This document shows positions 29,511-38,183 of a DNA stretch of 64,000 nucleotides, one piece after another. The DNA lies in assembly GCA_965279195.1 (NCBI GenBank), contig CBDIHP010000044.1:124001-188000 (forward strand), given 5' to 3'. Origin of the DNA: CBDIHP01 sp965279195. GTDB lineage: Bacteria; Planctomycetota; Planctomycetia; Isosphaerales; Isosphaeraceae. A program made the position numbers and the translations under genes. A model generated the notes under the pieces. That model was not told the DNA's origin, ran no database searches, and saw only the letters and a program-made list of their open reading frames with translations. The stretch's first letter is position 1; each line of letters opens with the position of its first letter.

Positions 29511-30409
29511 ACGCGATCGTCATCGGCGGCTCGGGCCAGATCGGCGGCTGGCTGCTCCGGCACCTCCACGCGCGGGGGCACTCGGCCGTCGGGACCTACA
29601 ACACCACTCCCGTCGAGGGCCTCTTCCCCTACGAGCCCGGCGCCTCGCCCGAGGCGCTGGTGGAGGGACTGCGGCCTCGGCTCCCCGGCGGGACCCTGGA
29701 CGCCGTCTTCTACCCCGCGGGGTTCACCTGGGTCGACGGATGCGAGCGCGAGCCCGAGAAGGCACTCGACGCCAACCTCCACCAGCCCCTCGGCCTGGCC
29801 CACGTGGCCGACTCCCTCGGGGCCCGCTTCGTCTACTTCTCGACCGACTACGTCTTCGACGGCCACGCCGGCCCGTACACCGAGGCCGACCCCATCTCCC
29901 CCCTCTCCGCCTACGGCCGATCCAAGGCCGAGGCCGAGGTCGCGATCGCGATTCGGATGGGGTACAGGGGGCACCTGACCGTCCGGACCTCTTGGGTCTT
30001 CGGACCCGAGCGTCAGGGCAAGAACTTCGCCTACCAGCTCGCCCGGACCCTCAAGGCCGGCAAGCCCCTGGCCTGCCCGTCCGACCAGATCTCCAGCCCG
30101 AGCTACGCGCCCGATGTCGCCGAGACGGTCGTCAAGCTCGTCGAATCCGGCGTGTCCGGCACGATCCACGTGACCGGGCCCGAGGTCATGGACCGCCCGA
30201 CCTTCGCCCGGGCCATCGCGCGGGCCTTCGGCCTGGATGAAAGCCTGATCACCTCGCAACCCACAGCCTCCCTCGGCCAGGGCGCCCCGCGCCCCCTGAA
30301 CGGCGGCCTCCTCAACCGCCGCCTGGCCGAGCTCGGAGTCGAGCCGCTCCGTCCCCTCGACGCCGCGCTCGCCGACTTCGTCGAAAATCTCCGGAACAAA
30401 GCCAATTGA
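29507..30409 (+). CDS. rfbD: dTDP-4-dehydrorhamnose reductase-like (RmlD family) protein
   Basis: 300 residues, extended SDR. NAD(P)-binding GGSGQIGG is at 7-14, the Ser/Thr of STDYVFDG near 124, and the catalytic YGRSK near 143. GPYTEADPISPLSAYGRSK and VRTSWVFGP are typical of RmlD/RfbD, the last step of dTDP-rhamnose synthesis. No rmlA, B or C is adjacent, so another sugar or a related reductase (for example a MAT2B-like protein) is possible. The start TTG at 29507 overlaps the ppa stop. The last codons (RNKAN, stop) lie within a copy of a dispersed GGAACAAAGCCAATT repeat. Confidence 0.82.
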   Translation: MNAIVIGGSGQIGGWLLRHLHARGHSAVGTYNTTPVEGLFPYEPGASPEALVEGLRPRLPGGTLDAVFYPAGFTWVDGCEREPEKALDANLHQPLGLAHVADSLGARFVYFSTDYVFDGHAGPYTEADPISPLSAYGRSKAEAEVAIAIRMGYRGHLTVRTSWVFGPERQGKNFAYQLARTLKAGKPLACPSDQISSPSYAPDVAETVVKLVESGVSGTIHVTGPEVMDRPTFARAIARAFGLDESLITSQPTASLGQGAPRPLNGGLLNRRLAELGVEPLRPLDAALADFVENLRNKAN

Positions 30410-30410
30410 G
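30391..30410 (+). repeat. GGAACAAAGCCAATT repeat inside the rfbD 3' end
   Basis: CCGGAACAAAGCCAATTGAG matches the intergenic repeats at 62726 and 62881 and supplies the final five codons and the stop of the reductase gene. Confidence 0.65.
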
Positions 30411-30421
30411 TCCCTCGCGCC

Positions 30422-30540
30422 CCTTTGGAGTGCGGGAGCGCAGCGACCGCTTGCTCCTTGCGCTGAGTGGCTTTCAACGCCTTCGCCCCACGAATTCCCT
30501 CCCCGGGAAAGCGGTAGCTGCGCTCCCTCACTCCAAAGGG
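30422..30540. repeat. TTTGGAGTGCGGGAGCGCAGC inverted repeat
   Basis: The left arm begins CCTTTGGAGTGCGGGAGCGC and the right arm (reverse complement) CCCTTTGGAGTGAGGGAGCG; they pair over about 25 bases with few mismatches, around a 64-base centre. It starts 12 bases after the rfbD stop. Same family as 14492 and 52080. Confidence 0.8.
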
Positions 30541-30705
30541 CCAGCCCGGCGAAAAACGGCAAGGGCTCTACCCATACCCGCTTGAGCGGTCACAATCCCT
30601 TGCGATAAACTTCGCCGGTCCGGGCATTTGCGTCGGAAAGGGCGGCCTCGGAACGATTCCAGGATGCCATCCGTCGCGGCGAGGGACCGAACAGGGGAGC
30701 ATCTC

Positions 30706-31227
30706 ATGGCTCGGACGAAGAAGGGCGAGAGCGGCGCGGAGCCGGCACCCGCGAGACCGGGCGGCGTGACGCTTTACACCCTCGACGTGCGCATCATCTC
30801 GGGGATGGTGACCGAGGAGTTCCTGGAGAAGAACCCCATCATCTCCCGGTCGATCCAGGTCCGCGGCGACCAGACCCTGGAGACGCTCCACCGCGCGATC
30901 TTCAAGGCCTTCGGGCGATCCGACGAACACATGCACGAGTTCCAGTTCGGCAAGAAGCCCCACGACAAGCAGGCAAAACGCTACCAGGCCTGGTCCCCCT
31001 ATTCCGACCCCGATGGCGAGAACATCGACGGCACGACCGAGGACACCACGCTCGACTCCCTGAACCTGAAGCTCCGCCAGAACTTCTTCTACTGGTTCGA
31101 CTTCGGCGACGACTGGTGGCATGAGATCACCGTCACCGGCATCGGCGAGGTGCCCACGCGAGGGAAGTTCCCCAAGGTCGTCGCGAAGCTCGGCAAGAAT
31201 CCGCCGCAGTACCCGGATTTCGAATGA
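30706..31227 (+). CDS. Plasmid pRiA4b ORF-3 family protein
   Basis: 173 residues. A short charged leader is followed by the pRiA4b ORF-3-like domain: LYTLDVRIISG, ISRSIQVRGDQTLETLHRAI, DEHMHEFQFG, and a C-terminal FFYWFDFGDDWWHEITV, the most conserved part. The family is widespread; its function is unknown. AGGGGAG lies six bases before the ATG at 30706; an upstream frame to 30628 has no support. Confidence 0.88.
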   Translation: MARTKKGESGAEPAPARPGGVTLYTLDVRIISGMVTEEFLEKNPIISRSIQVRGDQTLETLHRAIFKAFGRSDEHMHEFQFGKKPHDKQAKRYQAWSPYSDPDGENIDGTTEDTTLDSLNLKLRQNFFYWFDFGDDWWHEITVTGIGEVPTRGKFPKVVAKLGKNPPQYPDFE

Positions 31228-31335
31228 TCGGGCCGCGCCGGGTCGCGAATTCCCTGGAAACCGGGCGGCCCGAGGTGAGATGATCCGGCGAGGTGCCGGT
31301 GGTCGCGGCCGCCGCACGTCCCGGGGGATCCTGCC

Positions 31336-31923
31336 ATGAGCCGCGTCAGGGTGACCGAGGATGAGTTCGGCGGGCTGCGGGTCACGATCGGCCCGCGTCG
31401 GGCGGTTCCCACGGCGCTTTACCAGTTCATGTGGTGCATCGCATGGGTGGCGGGCGAGTTCTACTTGCTGTTCAAGCTCTTCGACGCTGAGTTGGCGAAG
31501 GCCGAGGCAATCCATCAGGTCTTGATGATGATCTGCGTCGTCTTCTTTACCTATCTCGGCTTCATGGTCATCCGCGTGTGGCTGCTGAACCTGTTCGGCA
31601 GGGAGATCCTGATCCTCGGCGAGACCCAACTCGAAATCAGGACCGAAATCATGGGGCCAATCGGCGGGATAGAGGTCTTCGAGCGGCCGAGCCTCCGGAA
31701 TCTGCGGTACTCCCCCACCGCGCCAGATGGCCGGATTTCGGGTTCGTTTCGCAACCGGATGGCGAACGGGTTGGTGGGGACGGTTGCATTCGACTGGCGC
31801 GGCAAGACATACCGCTTCGGCGCCGGGCTTTCGGAGACCGACGCGAAACGCCTGATCCTGACGATCCGGAACTACTTCCCGATCGAGGATGATGCCTTGG
31901 AGCCGTTCCCGGTGACCCGCTGA
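31336..31923 (+). CDS. Membrane protein with a PH-like C-terminal domain
   Basis: 195 residues. Two hydrophobic helices (FMWCIAWVAGEFYLLFKLF and VLMMICVVFFTYLGFMVIRVWLL) are followed by a beta-rich region (REILILGETQLEIRTEI..., VFERPSLRNLRYSP..., GTVAFDWRGKTYRFGAGL), which resembles bacterial PH-like or YdbT-type domains. It is not assigned to a family. It lies 108 bases after the pRiA4b-type gene and may share its transcript. Confidence 0.72.
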   Translation: MSRVRVTEDEFGGLRVTIGPRRAVPTALYQFMWCIAWVAGEFYLLFKLFDAELAKAEAIHQVLMMICVVFFTYLGFMVIRVWLLNLFGREILILGETQLEIRTEIMGPIGGIEVFERPSLRNLRYSPTAPDGRISGSFRNRMANGLVGTVAFDWRGKTYRFGAGLSETDAKRLILTIRNYFPIEDDALEPFPVTR

Positions 31924-32233
31924 ATGGCGGCTCACTCGGTTGCGTCCGGGACCGACCTCGACCGGTTGCGGGGCCCCTGGCCGAGGATCGCGAGCGGATC
32001 GAATCGCTCACTCAAGGCCCGACCGAAGCCGGGTAGACCGAGAACGAAGCGACCCGTGGATCTGGAGAGCGTCCGCTTGCTGACGCTCACGCCCGATGGG
32101 AGCTTGCTCCCGAGTTGAGGTGACGGGTCGAAGGCGACCCCAGTTCGATGGGGCGCGCGAAGCGACCGCACTCCGGATTCAGGGGGCGGGAGTGCGGTCG
32201 TCGGTGGGGGGACGCGTGCGTGTTGGCCGCGTT
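31924..32233. other. Intergenic stretch with two hairpin repeats
   Basis: 310 bases between convergent genes. It holds a GGGAGC-TT-GCTCCC hairpin (32098-32111) and a perfect 12-base inverted repeat CGACCGCACTCC / GGAGTGCGGTCG (32163-32174 and 32189-32200), both similar to the GGAGTGCGG family. Earlier in the stretch the sequence looks like degraded coding or repeat DNA. No gene was seen. Confidence 0.55.
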
Positions 32234-32473
32234 TCAGACGTTCGGCGCCTTGGGGCGCTTCGTCGAGATCCCGGGGGCGGTGCCCTTGGGCTGGACGAAC
32301 TTCTTGGGCGGGATGTTGGACATGCCCTTGAAGCCGCGGGTCATGCCCGGCTCGGACGGGGCCTTCTCCTCGGCGGGCTTCGCCTTGTCGTCTTCGAGCA
32401 TCCGGGCGATCGCCCGGGCCTGATCATCGAGCTGGCGTTCGGGACGCTGGCTCGGGGGTACGCGCTTGGCCAT
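32234..32473 (-). CDS. Small hypothetical protein
   Basis: 79 residues, hydrophilic: MAKRVPPSQRPERQLDDQAR, then a helical acidic/basic stretch and a basic Pro/Lys-rich tail (IPPKKFVQPKGTAPGISTKRP). GAGGAGG is seven bases upstream of the ATG, the best evidence that it is translated. It is probably a small nucleic-acid or ribosome-associated protein; this is only a guess from charge. Confidence 0.65.
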   Translation of the reverse strand: MAKRVPPSQRPERQLDDQARAIARMLEDDKAKPAEEKAPSEPGMTRGFKGMSNIPPKKFVQPKGTAPGISTKRPKAPNV

Positions 32474-32731
32474 GACTGGACCTCCTCTTCGGGTGGATCG
32501 AATGGACCACTATGGCGCAGACCCTCGCCGAGGGCAACCGGATTTCGGGATCTCACCCCGTCGCCCCTCGGATCCCGGCCGGTCGACGCGAGGCCCCCGG
32601 ATGACGCCCCGACCTCGGCCCGGCGCGCAATTTCTCGCGGGCCGTCGACGGACGGTCCCGCCCCGCGTCCACGAATATTTTGGCGTGTGAAAAGATAGTA
32701 AGCAGCATTTTAAGGAGATCTGTCGGGATGG

Positions 32732-33616
32732 TCATGTCCGGCTCGCTGACCGGATCGGATAGGTGGTCTGGGTAGGCTCGCACTCCTGGAGTTTCTTGAC
32801 GGCGCGGGCCTCGATCTTGCGGACCCATTCGCGGGTGACACCGAGCCGGTTGCCGACCTCCTTGAGGGTCATGGCGGGCTCGCCGTTGAGCCCGAAGCGG
32901 AGGACGACGATCAGACGCTCGCGGTCGTCGAGGCCCTGGAGCCGCTTGCGGAGGAGCCGATCCTCGTCGTCTCGCTCGATGGCCAGGTCGGGGGTCTCCT
33001 GCCGCGACGCGGAGTCGTCCGGGGACCAGTTCGCCTGCGGGCTGCGGGTGCTCTCATAGGTCAGGGCCCGGGCGCGGCGGGCCTGCCGGATCAGGTCCTT
33101 CTGGGCGTCGCTCAGGCCCATGCGCTCGGCGACCTGGTCGAAGGCCGGGATGTCGCCGGATTCCCGGGAGAGTCCGCGTTCGACCTGCTTCCAGCGAGCC
33201 AGGAGGCTGACCATGTGGGCGGGGAGCCGGATCGCGGCGGCCGTGTTGGTGAGGGACTGACGGATCGCCTGCTTGATCCAGTAGGACGCGTAGGTGCTGA
33301 AGCGGGTGCCGAAGTCGGGGTCGAATTCCTCGACGGCGCGGATGAGCCCCAGGTTGCCCTCGCCGATGAGATCATCGAGGGGGATGCCGCGGCCGGCGTA
33401 GCCCCTGGCGATCTTGATGACCAGGCGGAGGTTGGCGAGGATCATGGTCTTGCGGGCCTGGTCGTCGCCGAGGGCCACGGCCCTGGCCAGCCGCCGCTCC
33501 TCCTCGGCGGTGAGAAGCGCGCGTCCCGCGAGCTCGTCGAGGATCGGTCGGTCGGGGTCGATCGGGATGAAGCGATCGCGGTCGGTGCGGGCCGGTGCGG
33601 TCCCGAGTTGCGTCAT
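32732..33616 (-). CDS. Sigma-70 RNA polymerase factor (RpoD/SigA-like)
   Basis: 294 residues. Region 1.2/2 text is LTAEEERRLARAVALGDDQARKTMILANLRLVIKIARGYAGRGIPLDDLIGEGNLGLI in short conserved pieces, region 2.4 is RFSTYASYWIKQAIRQSL, and the region 4 helix-turn-helix is TLKEVGNRLGVTREWVRKIE. It is shorter than the housekeeping RpoD (no 1.1 domain or non-conserved region), so it is more likely a SigA-like group 2 or 3 factor. The ATG at 33616 has AGGGAG nine bases upstream; 52 upstream Arg/Pro-rich residues are rejected. Confidence 0.92.
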   Translation of the reverse strand: MTQLGTAPARTDRDRFIPIDPDRPILDELAGRALLTAEEERRLARAVALGDDQARKTMILANLRLVIKIARGYAGRGIPLDDLIGEGNLGLIRAVEEFDPDFGTRFSTYASYWIKQAIRQSLTNTAAAIRLPAHMVSLLARWKQVERGLSRESGDIPAFDQVAERMGLSDAQKDLIRQARRARALTYESTRSPQANWSPDDSASRQETPDLAIERDDEDRLLRKRLQGLDDRERLIVVLRFGLNGEPAMTLKEVGNRLGVTREWVRKIEARAVKKLQECEPTQTTYPIRSASRT

Positions 33617-34179
33617 CGAGGTGGCACTCCCTGAGTCGTCGGCCCCCGGTCTCCGGGGCCGGATGTGATCGGGACCGTCGTCGGTCCAACCTGCAAGGGG
33701 GGTGGTTGCGGGCCATCTTGGATCTCGCCCCCGGCGCCGGCCGCCGTCGCCGGCGCCGGGGGAATCGGCCATCTCATCGGGCCGAGGTCACCCCCGGGCC
33801 GCGTCGCCCGGGTGTCCCGTCGGCCGATCGCCTACCCAGTTGCGAATCGCGCGGGAAACCGGCGGAGAATCTGCTCCGACTCGGGATTTTTCGCTCCCGA
33901 ACCACCCTGTCCCGGGCGGGACCTCGAAATATTTTCTCCAGCCGTCCCATTTTGACATTGAGTGATGCCAAATCTCACCGGATAAGAGTCCGGCCGTCCG
34001 GACCGAGTGAGAAAAAAAATGCAAACCCGATCAGAAATCGCTTGGAGGATTTCGCGTTCAAGGATATGAATGAGAGACATGACGACGATGGAGTCGTCGC
34101 CGAAGATCGCAGGGGCGCCGTGGCCCCCGCGCGTGCGACCGCAGGATGCCTCCCCCGACTCTAAATGAGGAGGACGGCG
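33617..34179. other. Divergent region between two sigma factor genes
   Basis: 563 bases. It is relatively AT-rich from 33925 to 34070, as a regulatory region would be. TTGACA is at 33952-33957, but no -10 at 16-18 bases was found; GATAAG lies 23 bases downstream. No convincing gene. Because the downstream unit is an ECF sigma factor, a non-sigma-70 promoter is possible. Confidence 0.45.
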
Positions 34180-34767
34180 ATGGACGATGGCGACTTCGCC
34201 GATCTGCTCCGTCGCGCCAAGGGCGGCGACGATGCCTCGATGCGGCTGCTCCTGGAGCGGTTCGAGAAGGAAGTCCGGACCATCGTCAGGGTCCGGCTCC
34301 CCAGATCCCTCCGCGCCGAGTTCGATTCGATGGATTTCGTCCAGTCGGTCTGGAGGTGCGTCTTCACGACCCGCGGGCCCGCGCTCGAGGAAGATGTCGG
34401 GAGCGACCCCGGGCGGTTCCGCGGATACCTCGCCGGCATCGCGCGCAACAAGATCTATCAGGAGTTCCGACGCAGGACCCGCACCTACAAGTATGACCGC
34501 AATCGCGAGGAGCCGCTCTACATCCGCAGGGGGACGCGGGACATCCCGCGGGAGATCGCCGGCACGGAACCCACCCCGAGCGAGACCGTGGTCGCCGAGG
34601 ACCAGCTCGCCACCGCCCTGGCCGGCCGTCCCGAGTTCGTCGGCCGGGTCGTCCAGCTCCGCTGCGAGGGGCGGACGCTCGAAGAGATCGCCGAGACGAC
34701 CGGCCGGAATGAGCGGACCATCCGTCGCGTACTCGAGTCGATCCGGGGTCGCCTGGAGGGCGATTGA
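34180..34767 (+). CDS. ECF-type RNA polymerase sigma factor
   Basis: 195 residues. Region 2 includes LLERFEKEVRTIVRVRLPRSLRAEFDSMDFVQSVW, here split over the planctomycete-type 'D-S-x-D-F-V-Q-S' motif, and RFRGYLAGIARNKIYQEFRRRTR. Region 4 is EGRTLEEIAETTGRNERTIRRVLESI. The start at 34180 is chosen because AGGAGG lies six bases upstream; an in-frame ATG at 34165 has none. Its stop overlaps the ATG of the kinase gene (TGATG), so the pair are made together; in planctomycetes such ECF factors are commonly paired with a membrane Ser/Thr kinase. Confidence 0.92.
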   Translation: MDDGDFADLLRRAKGGDDASMRLLLERFEKEVRTIVRVRLPRSLRAEFDSMDFVQSVWRCVFTTRGPALEEDVGSDPGRFRGYLAGIARNKIYQEFRRRTRTYKYDRNREEPLYIRRGTRDIPREIAGTEPTPSETVVAEDQLATALAGRPEFVGRVVQLRCEGRTLEEIAETTGRNERTIRRVLESIRGRLEGD

Positions 34768-37520
34768 TGGCGACCGATCCCCCGGGGCCGGGGGGGCGAC
34801 GCCCGCGCGACGAGGAGCCCGCGCCCGCGGGCGACTCCACCTGGCGCTCCCCGACCTGGGTCCGCGACGCCAATTCCTGGCCCGAGCCCGGCGACCTCGC
34901 CGGGCTCGACCTGGACGCCGCCGCCGCATTGCTCTATGAGCACTTCTGCGAGGCCAGGCGGAAGGGCCGTGACGTCGGCCACGACGACTACCTCGGCCGC
35001 TTCCCCGATCACGCCTCCGCGCTCCGGCGGCTCCTCCAGCTCCACGACGCCTTCGACACCGCCGATTTCCGAGACTGGATGTCCTCCGCCGACTTCCCCG
35101 AGGCCGGCGACACGCTCGGCCCGTTCGAGTTGCTCCGGGAACTCGGACGCGGGGGATTCTCCCGGGTCTTCCTCGCCGCCAAGACCGATTTCGACCGGAA
35201 ACTCTTCGTCCTGAAGGTCTCAAGGAGCCCCAGCCGGGAGACGCACCTGCTCAACCGGCTCCAGCACCCCAACGTCATGCCGGTGCTCTGGAGCGACACC
35301 ACGCCCGATGGCCTGCTGCACGTGATCGGCATGCCCTTCCAGGGAGGGGCGACGCTCGCGGCCGCGCTGGGATCCCTCCGCGATCTCGCGGGCCGCCCCC
35401 GGACCGGGTCGGACTTCCTCCTCGCCTTCGATCGCGTCTGCGCCAGGGAATTCCCCAACGGCGAGGGGCGCTCGGGCAATCGCGAGCTGCTCGCCGGATC
35501 CACCTATAGCCAGGCGGTGGCCTGGACCGTGGCACGGCTGGCCGACGGCCTCGATCACGCCGCCCGCCGGGGGATCTCCCACTGCGACCTCAAGCCGTCG
35601 AATGTCTTGCTCAACGTGGGGCTCGACCCCATGCTCCTCGACTTCAACCTCGCGGTCGGGGAGGTCGACCCCGGCGGCGATGAGGGGCCCCCGGCCGAGT
35701 TCGGCGGGACGCTCGCCTACATGGCCCCGGAACGGCTGGAATGGGTCGCCCGGGGCGGGTCGCAGGCGGCTGCGATCGGGACCCATCGCGCCGACATCTA
35801 CTCTCTCGGCCTGCTCCTCCTGGAGTCCCTGACCGGCAGCCCTCCGACAGTGCCGGAGCGGGGCGGCCTGAACGCCTCGGAGCTGGTCGGACTCCTCGCG
35901 GAGGAGCGCCGCGGCCTCCCCGCATCGCTCCATCGCCGGCCGATCCCGCGCGGCCTGGTCGCGATCCTTCTGCGTTGCCTCGACCCCGACCCGGGCCGTC
36001 GCTACGCCGCGTCGAGCGAACTGGCCGCGGACCTCGACAACTGGCGGGTGGGCGAGCCATTCCGCTTCACCCGGGAGCCGCACACCTGCGTGCTCCGTCG
36101 CCGCCTAGCCCGCAATCGCACCGGGCTCGTCGGCCTCTGTGCCACGATGCTAGCGGCGGCCTCGCTGGGCTGCTATGCCGACCTCCGCCTGCGCAGCTCC
36201 CTCCGAGAACTCGCCACCGAGCGGCTGGCGGCCGTCCTCGACCGGGGCGACACCGGGGCATTCCCGACGCGGAGGCCGGGGGCGTTCCGCGTGGAGGACG
36301 GCGCGGATTCCGCCGAGCGGGCGTACTGGTTCCTCCAGCAGTACCGGGTGCTCGAGCCGGGGGATTTCCGCCAACACCCCGAGGTCATATCGCTTGACGA
36401 CGCGGATCGAGAGGAACTGGTCGCGTTCCTCGTCGATCAGACGATCCGCTACGCGCTGGCGTTGCAGCGACGCGGGCTCCAGGCCGACCTCCCCCTGGCC
36501 AGGGCGGCGCTTCGGAAGGTGGCCAGCCTCGTGCCGTCGCCCGTCCTGGTCGGCCTGGAGGGTTCGCTCGGGGGGGGACGCCCGGACTTGCTCGACGTCT
36601 CCGACCCCCAATTCCTGGCGAGATGGGGGGCGGATCCGTCGCGGACCTGGCTGGACGCCTACCTCGCCGGGGTCGTCCTGGAGCCGGAGCGGGCCCGTCA
36701 GGCGGGCGACTGTTTCGAGCGATCGACGCGGATCCGGCCGGGGTTCTTCTGGGGGCAATATCGCCTGTCGGCCACCGCCGCGCGGCTCGGCGAGTACGAG
36801 AGGGCCCTGGAACCTCTCAGGTACTGCCTCGCCCGCAGGCCCGAGAACCCTGTGCTCCACAACCACCTCGGGGCCCTCCTCTTCTTCCTTAGACGCCCCG
36901 GCTCCCTGGACGAGATCGATCGATCCCTGCAGTTGAGCCCGTACTATCGCTATGCCTTTCTGAATGGCACGCAGGTCGCCGACTTCTACGGCCTGACCGA
37001 GAGATCGGATCGGTACGCTGCGGGCCTCCTCCCCGACGACATCCTCCGCTGGCGAGTCCAGTGGTCGAGGTTCCATCCTCCCGCATCCGGGGCGGACGCC
37101 GAGGGCGAGGGGGATCTGGACCGATTCCTCCGGGAGAAGAGGGTGGCGGTCAATCGGCGAAATGATTCGATCTTGCTCCTCACCGCGGAAGGCTACAAGC
37201 ATTACCGTTCCGGCCAATTCATCAAGGCGGAGGCCGCGCTGAGGGCGGCCCTGCTTGCGGAGCCCGGTCAGCTCCAGGCGAAGTACCTGCGTGCCGCGAT
37301 CCTGATCTACTGGCGGACCCCCGGGGGCGAGCAGGAGCTTCGGGACGTGGTCGCGGACAACCGGGTGGATGAGTTGATCCCGATCCTCCCCCCGGGCCAC
37401 GCGGACGTCATGCGGCTCGCCGTCGAGGAGGCCCGCTCCGGGTCCGCTTCGACGGTGCACTGGCGAGGCTTGCTCGAATTCCTGAAGGAATCCCCCCAAA
37501 GACTCCGTCCGTCCCGCTGA
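34767..37520 (+). CDS. Ser/Thr protein kinase with membrane helix and TPR-like C-terminus
   Basis: 917 residues. The Hanks-type kinase domain spans about 117-430: glycine loop GRGGFSRVF (127-135), ATP lysine K150 in LFVLKVS, catalytic HCDLKPSN (272-279), metal-binding DFN (292-294) and GGTLAYMAPE (313-322). HCD replaces the usual HRD and DFN the usual DFG, and about 45 extra residues (202-246) sit before the catalytic loop. A membrane helix at about 453-472 (LVGLCATMLAAASLGCYADL) divides the kinase from an extracytoplasmic half with TPR-like helices (ALEPLRYCLARRPENPVLHNHLGALL). It is coupled to the ECF sigma gene and probably signals to it. Confidence 0.93.
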   Translation: MATDPPGPGGRRPRDEEPAPAGDSTWRSPTWVRDANSWPEPGDLAGLDLDAAAALLYEHFCEARRKGRDVGHDDYLGRFPDHASALRRLLQLHDAFDTADFRDWMSSADFPEAGDTLGPFELLRELGRGGFSRVFLAAKTDFDRKLFVLKVSRSPSRETHLLNRLQHPNVMPVLWSDTTPDGLLHVIGMPFQGGATLAAALGSLRDLAGRPRTGSDFLLAFDRVCAREFPNGEGRSGNRELLAGSTYSQAVAWTVARLADGLDHAARRGISHCDLKPSNVLLNVGLDPMLLDFNLAVGEVDPGGDEGPPAEFGGTLAYMAPERLEWVARGGSQAAAIGTHRADIYSLGLLLLESLTGSPPTVPERGGLNASELVGLLAEERRGLPASLHRRPIPRGLVAILLRCLDPDPGRRYAASSELAADLDNWRVGEPFRFTREPHTCVLRRRLARNRTGLVGLCATMLAAASLGCYADLRLRSSLRELATERLAAVLDRGDTGAFPTRRPGAFRVEDGADSAERAYWFLQQYRVLEPGDFRQHPEVISLDDADREELVAFLVDQTIRYALALQRRGLQADLPLARAALRKVASLVPSPVLVGLEGSLGGGRPDLLDVSDPQFLARWGADPSRTWLDAYLAGVVLEPERARQAGDCFERSTRIRPGFFWGQYRLSATAARLGEYERALEPLRYCLARRPENPVLHNHLGALLFFLRRPGSLDEIDRSLQLSPYYRYAFLNGTQVADFYGLTERSDRYAAGLLPDDILRWRVQWSRFHPPASGADAEGEGDLDRFLREKRVAVNRRNDSILLLTAEGYKHYRSGQFIKAEAALRAALLAEPGQLQAKYLRAAILIYWRTPGGEQELRDVVADNRVDELIPILPPGHADVMRLAVEEARSGSASTVHWRGLLEFLKESPQRLRPSR

Positions 37521-37524
37521 TCCG

Positions 37525-37560
37525 CCGGCCGCCCAGGATCCGTCGGCGGCCGGTTCGTTG
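37525..37560 (+). terminator. Terminator after the ECF-kinase operon
   Basis: A nine-base perfect stem CCGGCCGCC / GGCGGCCGG (37525-37533, 37545-37553) with an 11-base loop begins four bases after the kinase stop and is followed by TTCGTTG. Intrinsic terminator-like, with a weak U tract. Confidence 0.6.
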
Positions 37561-37606
37561 TGACGAGGGCCGGGGCTGGCCCGGGTCGCGACCACGCCGA
37601 GGTAAC

Positions 37607-37933
37607 TCACCAGGCGAAGCCCGGACCTCCCGGATCCAGAGGTGGCCAGGGATCCGGATCCGGTTCGACCGGCGGTCCCGGCCACGGGCATGGGGAGGGG
37701 CACGGGTCTGCGGGCGGGCACGGATCCTTCCCCCCGACGACCCGCCACGGGCCCGTGCCCGTCGAAAGGTCGGCGGGCAAGTGAGCCGCCCGGACGGGCG
37801 ACGTCGCCCCGATCATCGAGCCGAGCGACGCGGCCGCGGCCAGGCCCGCCGGCACCAGCCCGGCCCGTCCCCAGGGGTTCAATTTCGCCTCAAGGCGTCC
37901 CGTCGCGAAGCGAGGGTTGCGGATTCGACTCAT
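37607..37933 (-). CDS. Small proline-rich secreted protein
   Basis: 108 residues. A basic N-terminus and a hydrophobic stretch (AGLVPAGLAAAASLGSMIGA) with an AxA-like site (VRAAH) suggest a signal peptide. The mature part ends in a Pro/Asp/Cys-rich tail (PCPPADPCPSPCPWPGPP, then EPDPDPWPPLDPG). AGGAG lies 11 bases before the ATG. There are no homologues I recognise; low-complexity composition leaves some doubt that it is a gene. It is opposite in strand to both neighbours. Confidence 0.5.
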   Translation of the reverse strand: MSRIRNPRFATGRLEAKLNPWGRAGLVPAGLAAAASLGSMIGATSPVRAAHLPADLSTGTGPWRVVGGKDPCPPADPCPSPCPWPGPPVEPDPDPWPPLDPGGPGFAW

Positions 37934-38183
37934 GGCCGAGGGACTCCTGCGTGTCAGGGGAAGGAGCGAGGGATCGATATCCCGCGTCGGGGATAGTGTT
38001 CGGAATCTGGCACGCCTCGGCCTGAAGATTTATTCTGAAAACGGGATTTCCTGTCCCGTTTGCTTCGGGCGGTCCGGTTCCTGGTCGACATCGCGATTGA
38101 CCGTCCCGGGGAATCCCGGGACAATCCGCCGACCTCGGGAGGGACCGGGGCTCTCGTTCGCGCATGGGAAGGAGCGGGCAAGG

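Noticed and set aside
33952..33986. TTGACA as the -35 of the ECF operon
   Set aside because: No suitable -10 at 16-18 bases; GATAAG is 23 bases away.
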